Assembly: GCF_039544265.1 (NCBI RefSeq) | Contig: NZ_BAABLI010000016.1 | Location: 1-64,000 of the forward strand | Direction of reading: 5' to 3' | DNA: 64,000 bases | From: Corallincola platygyrae | GTDB taxonomy: Bacteria; Pseudomonadota; Gammaproteobacteria; Enterobacterales; Neiellaceae | Part shown: one piece after another, positions 61,287 to 64,000 of the stretch | Layout: every line of letters begins with the position of its first letter | How positions within the stretch are numbered: the first letter of the stretch is position 1 | Notes under the pieces: model-generated | Seen by the model: only the letters and a program-made list of their open reading frames with translations | Database searches by the model: none | What the model was told of the DNA's origin: nothing | Position numbers and translations under genes: made by a program

Positions 61287-61563
61287 GGCCTGTTGACCTT
61301 TTATGTATGGATTTTGTTCGAATGAAACACGTTTTGAGCAAGAAGTGAGCTACGTAGCTTAGCGATCTAAGTAAGTAGTGAATGACGCAGCGCAGAACGT
61401 GTTTCAACGAACCCCATTTCCTTCAAAAGAAGGGGCAGCATTTGTTGGCGATTTATGCTTCGTTATCGGCTATTTATTGAGGGCCACTCAACTTCACAGC
61501 CTCTGTCTTGCTTAAATCACCAACATATTACTGCAAAAGCAAACAGCAAAGGTTAACAGGCCC
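61286..61563 (+). mobile_element. MITE-like element, copy C, in a stop codon
   Basis: This 278-bp element starts GGGCCTGTTGACCTTT and ends AAAGGTTAACAGGCCC, with flanking TA (61284-61285 and 61564-61565). The T-to-C change near the end occurs in both arms, keeping the terminal repeat paired. Orientation is the same as copy A. The left TA is the first two bases of the PEP-CTERM stop codon. Confidence 0.82.
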
Positions 61564-61784
61564 TAGTTACTTTCTAATTCCGAACCCTGTCTTAGTCGCA
61601 ACTAAGTAAACGACCAGATATGGTGAGGGGAGGGTGATTTGCATGATGATGGCCTACTCCCGAATAGAGCTGCACCAAATTAAATTTGGTGAGTCGATAC
61701 CGTCTATCGCATAGCCAAGCCAGTCAGTTGAACTGACTGGCATTCGTTCATTCGAGCGTTTTGTTATTCGATTCGAAATTCAGA
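61564..61784. other. Spacer between copy C and mutS
   Basis: No gene is apparent. It contains a 9-bp inverted repeat CACCAAATT/AATTTGGTG (61673-61691) and a second hairpin, GCCAGTCAGTT/AACTGACTGGC (61719-61741), which repeats the rpoS terminator stem. Neither has a good T-run on the mutS strand. Confidence 0.55.
61719..61741. repeat. Hairpin matching the rpoS terminator, beside mutS
   Basis: The 11-bp arms GCCAGTCAGTT and AACTGACTGGC are the core of the rpoS terminator at 55459-55481. The same palindrome therefore brackets the rpoS-mutS interval. It may act as a transcription end for mutS, but the minus-strand side lacks the T-run. Confidence 0.7.
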
Positions 61785-64000
61785 TTAGTGCTCGCGCATT
61801 GCTTTGAGTCGATACAAAAAGTCCAACGCTTCTCTTGGAGTCATTTGGTCAGGATCTGAAGTATCAATCGCTTCAACAACGGGATCCGGTTCAATCAGCA
61901 TATCCAACTGCTGCACTGAGGCGGATTGATTGCTGACTTCCGCTTTATTGTTTGATTGAGACTCCAGCTGATGAAGTTTGGCCTGGGCCCTTTTTACTAC
62001 TCGCTTGGGTACCCCTGCAAGCTGAGCAACCTGCAGACCATAACTGCGGCTGGCAGGGCCTTCCTGTACGGCGTGCATAAAGGCGATCGTATCGCCGTGT
62101 TCTACCGCATCCAGATGTACGTTTGCCAGATTTGGTAACTGGTCAGGCAGGCTGGTCAACTCAAAATAGTGGGTCGCAAAAAGTGTCATGGCATTGATCT
62201 GTATGGCCAATTGTTCTGCACAGGCCCATGCCAGCGAGAGGCCGTCATAGGTACTGGTGCCACGACCAATTTCGTCCATCAGTACCAGACTGTGTTTGGT
62301 GGCATTGTTTAAGATATTGGCGGTTTCTGTCATCTCAACCATAAAGGTGGAGCGACCACTGGCCAAATCATCAGAGGCGCCGATGCGTGTGAAAATTCTG
62401 TCTACTGGCCCTATGGTGGCCTGCTCTGCAGGCACGAAACTGCCAATATAAGCCATCAATGTTATCAACGCCGTTTGTCGCATATAGGTCGACTTACCAC
62501 CCATATTTGGACCGGTAACGATCAACATGCGGCGTTGGTTTGAGAGTTCTACCGGGTTGGCAATAAATGGTTCATTCATCACCTGCTCAACGACGGGGTG
62601 CCGACCGCCGTCGATATGTATGCCAACGTCAGACGAAAGCTTGGGACGGCAATACTGATTTTGCTCAGCCTTATTGGCGAGGTTATTCAGAACGTCGATT
62701 TCTGCAATGGCATTGGCCATCCGCTGCAGTGTTGCCAGGTGCGGCATGAAAATATCAAACAGCTCTTCGTAAAGCTGCTTCTCCAAAGCTAATGCTTTAC
62801 TTTGCGCAGTCAGCACTTTGTCTTCGTAGGTTTTAAGCTCAGGAATGATATAGCGTTCGTTATTCTTGAGGGTTTGGCGACGCACGTACTCCGCAGGGAC
62901 ACAATCAGAATAACTGCGGCTGATTTCAATGTAATAACCGTGAACTCGATTAAAGCCGACTTTCAACGTGGGAATACCTGTACGCTCTCGTTCCCGAACT
63001 TCAAGTTCTTCCAAAAAGCCGGTGGCATTTTTCGCCAGCGAGCGCCATTCATCCAGCTCTTCATTGTAACCCTCTGCTATCACCCCCCCATCCCTGATTA
63101 AGACAGGAGGTTGTTCAATAATCGCCTGGCTTAAAAGGCTATGAAGCTCTGGCTGAGGCTGGCACGCAGAAAGTAACTCGGCGAGTTTTACTGAGCCCAA
63201 TGACGACAGAAGTTCCGCCAGGTCTGGCAGCAAGGCCAGTGTCGAACGAATACGGGTAAAATCTCTTGGTCTGGCTGAGCGCAGTGCCAGGCGCGCCAGT
63301 GCACGTTCTACATCGCTGACGCCCTTAAGTATTTGTTGAAGCTCATCGGTGACGATGCCATCAATCAGGTCTGCGATTGCTTCTTGTCTGCTGTTGATCA
63401 GCTTATTGTCCCTGAGAGGGCGGTGCAGCCAGCGTTTCAGTAAACGGCTCCCCATCGCAGTGGCAGTGCCGTCCAAGACCGATGCCAAGGTGTTTTCGTA
63501 GCCGCCTGACAGGTTTTGCGTCAACTCAAGGTTGCGACGGGTCGCTGCATCGAGGACGACGGCATCGTTATGCTGCTCTACCTGGATCTTGTCGATATGA
63601 GGCAACGCCGTACGTTGTGTGTCTTTGACGTATTGCAACAGGGCACCAGCCGCTTTGAGCGCTTCAGGAAGTGCTTCCACGCCAAAGCCTTTCAGATCTT
63701 TGGTGGCAAACTGCTGACACAACTGAGCTGTCGCCGTTGCCAGCTCAAACTCCCATTCTGGGCGGCGGCGAACGCCACTGATTCCCTCTATGAGCAGGGT
63801 ATCCATGGTTTCAGAATAGAGGAGTTCCGCGGGTTGAGTACGTTGCAACTCGGCTTGTACGGCTTCTTCGGTCCCTAGTTGGCAGACCTGGAATCGACCA
63901 CTGGTCAGGTCGAGTGTTGCATAGCCAAAAAGGCCATTATTTTCACTAATCGCGGCAAGCAAGTTGTCATGACGTTCATCCAGTAGCGCCTCATCGGTGA
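61785..64000 (-). CDS. mutS: DNA mismatch repair protein MutS (N-terminal part beyond window)
   Basis: MutS recognises mismatches and recruits MutL. The visible part, about 738 residues, has the core and clamp domains, the Walker A motif GPNMGGKST, the Walker B region LVLMDEIGRGTSTYDG, and the C-terminal helix-turn-helix/dimerisation tail. The frame stays open to the window end: the residues before position 63962 read TDEALLDERHDN, matching the E. coli sequence, so the apparent TTG start is not real and about 120 N-terminal residues lie outside. Confidence 0.96.
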   Translation of the reverse strand, partial: TDEALLDERHDNLLAAISENNGLFGYATLDLTSGRFQVCQLGTEEAVQAELQRTQPAELLYSETMDTLLIEGISGVRRRPEWEFELATATAQLCQQFATKDLKGFGVEALPEALKAAGALLQYVKDTQRTALPHIDKIQVEQHNDAVVLDAATRRNLELTQNLSGGYENTLASVLDGTATAMGSRLLKRWLHRPLRDNKLINSRQEAIADLIDGIVTDELQQILKGVSDVERALARLALRSARPRDFTRIRSTLALLPDLAELLSSLGSVKLAELLSACQPQPELHSLLSQAIIEQPPVLIRDGGVIAEGYNEELDEWRSLAKNATGFLEELEVRERERTGIPTLKVGFNRVHGYYIEISRSYSDCVPAEYVRRQTLKNNERYIIPELKTYEDKVLTAQSKALALEKQLYEELFDIFMPHLATLQRMANAIAEIDVLNNLANKAEQNQYCRPKLSSDVGIHIDGGRHPVVEQVMNEPFIANPVELSNQRRMLIVTGPNMGGKSTYMRQTALITLMAYIGSFVPAEQATIGPVDRIFTRIGASDDLASGRSTFMVEMTETANILNNATKHSLVLMDEIGRGTSTYDGLSLAWACAEQLAIQINAMTLFATHYFELTSLPDQLPNLANVHLDAVEHGDTIAFMHAVQEGPASRSYGLQVAQLAGVPKRVVKRAQAKLHQLESQSNNKAEVSNQSASVQQLDMLIEPDPVVEAIDTSDPDQMTPREALDFLYRLKAMREH

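Noticed and set aside
63900..63962. MutS starting at TTG 63962
   Set aside because: The frame continues upstream through TDEALLDERHDN to the window edge, matching the known family sequence, so the gene is truncated by the window and not short.

Overview
The window is a chromosomal segment of a free-living gammaproteobacterium, most likely a marine relative of the Alteromonadales (Shewanella or Ferrimonas-like). The evidence is gene content and order: fldB-xerD-dsbC-recJ, prfB-lysS, sdhE-ygfX facing nadB, nadB divergent from rpoE-rseABC-lepA-lepB-rnc-era-recO-pdxJ-acpS, barA divergent from rlmD-relA-mazG-pyrG-eno-ftsB-ispD-ispF-truD-surE-pcm-yqaA-nlpD-rpoS, then mutS. The proteins align closely with their Escherichia coli namesakes from memory. 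No rRNA, tRNA, CRISPR array, prophage or intact transposase gene was seen.

Layout. 1-4812: flavodoxin FldB, a DNA-alkylation repair methyltransferase, XerD, DsbC and RecJ. 4803-15317: an accessory block of about 10.5 kb inserted between recJ and prfB, which are neighbours in E. coli. It holds a PACE-type efflux protein with a divergent LysR regulator, a cold-shock gene, fructokinase, GltS, a patatin-like lipase, two tandem Wzy/WaaL-type glycan ligases, a Tsx-like porin and a cysteine desulfhydrase-like enzyme. 15318-20435: prfB (without the usual programmed frameshift), lysS, ilvI-ilvH. 20436-25654: an RND adaptor-pump pair, palindromic repeats and a small membrane protein. 25664-38194: ygfZ, sdhE-ygfX, nadB, the sigma-E operon and the translation/Era/pyridoxine/acyl-carrier cluster. 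38224-55412: BarA, RlmD, RelA and the conserved run to rpoS. 55413-61784: a second accessory block between rpoS and mutS, with an HxlR regulator and its probable SnoaL-like target, a 1222-residue lipoprotein with calcium-type repeats, and a PEP-CTERM protein. 61785-64000: mutS, cut by the window edge.

How the genes work together. The sigma-E operon (rpoE-rseA-rseB-rseC) handles envelope stress and sits behind a plausible self-activated promoter. BarA, RelA and RpoS form a stationary-phase and stringent-response theme within 17 kb. ilvIH makes the first branched-chain amino-acid enzyme. ispD-ispF supplies isoprenoid precursors, and surE-pcm-nlpD-rpoS is the classic survival cluster.

The most notable unexplained structure is a family of three 277-279 bp elements (about 9036, 42435 and 61286). 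They have 15-17 bp terminal inverted repeats, TA on both sides and several internal hairpins, and no coding capacity. They look like non-autonomous transposable elements (MITEs). One lies 27 bp upstream of the relA start codon and another is inserted exactly in the stop codon of the PEP-CTERM gene.
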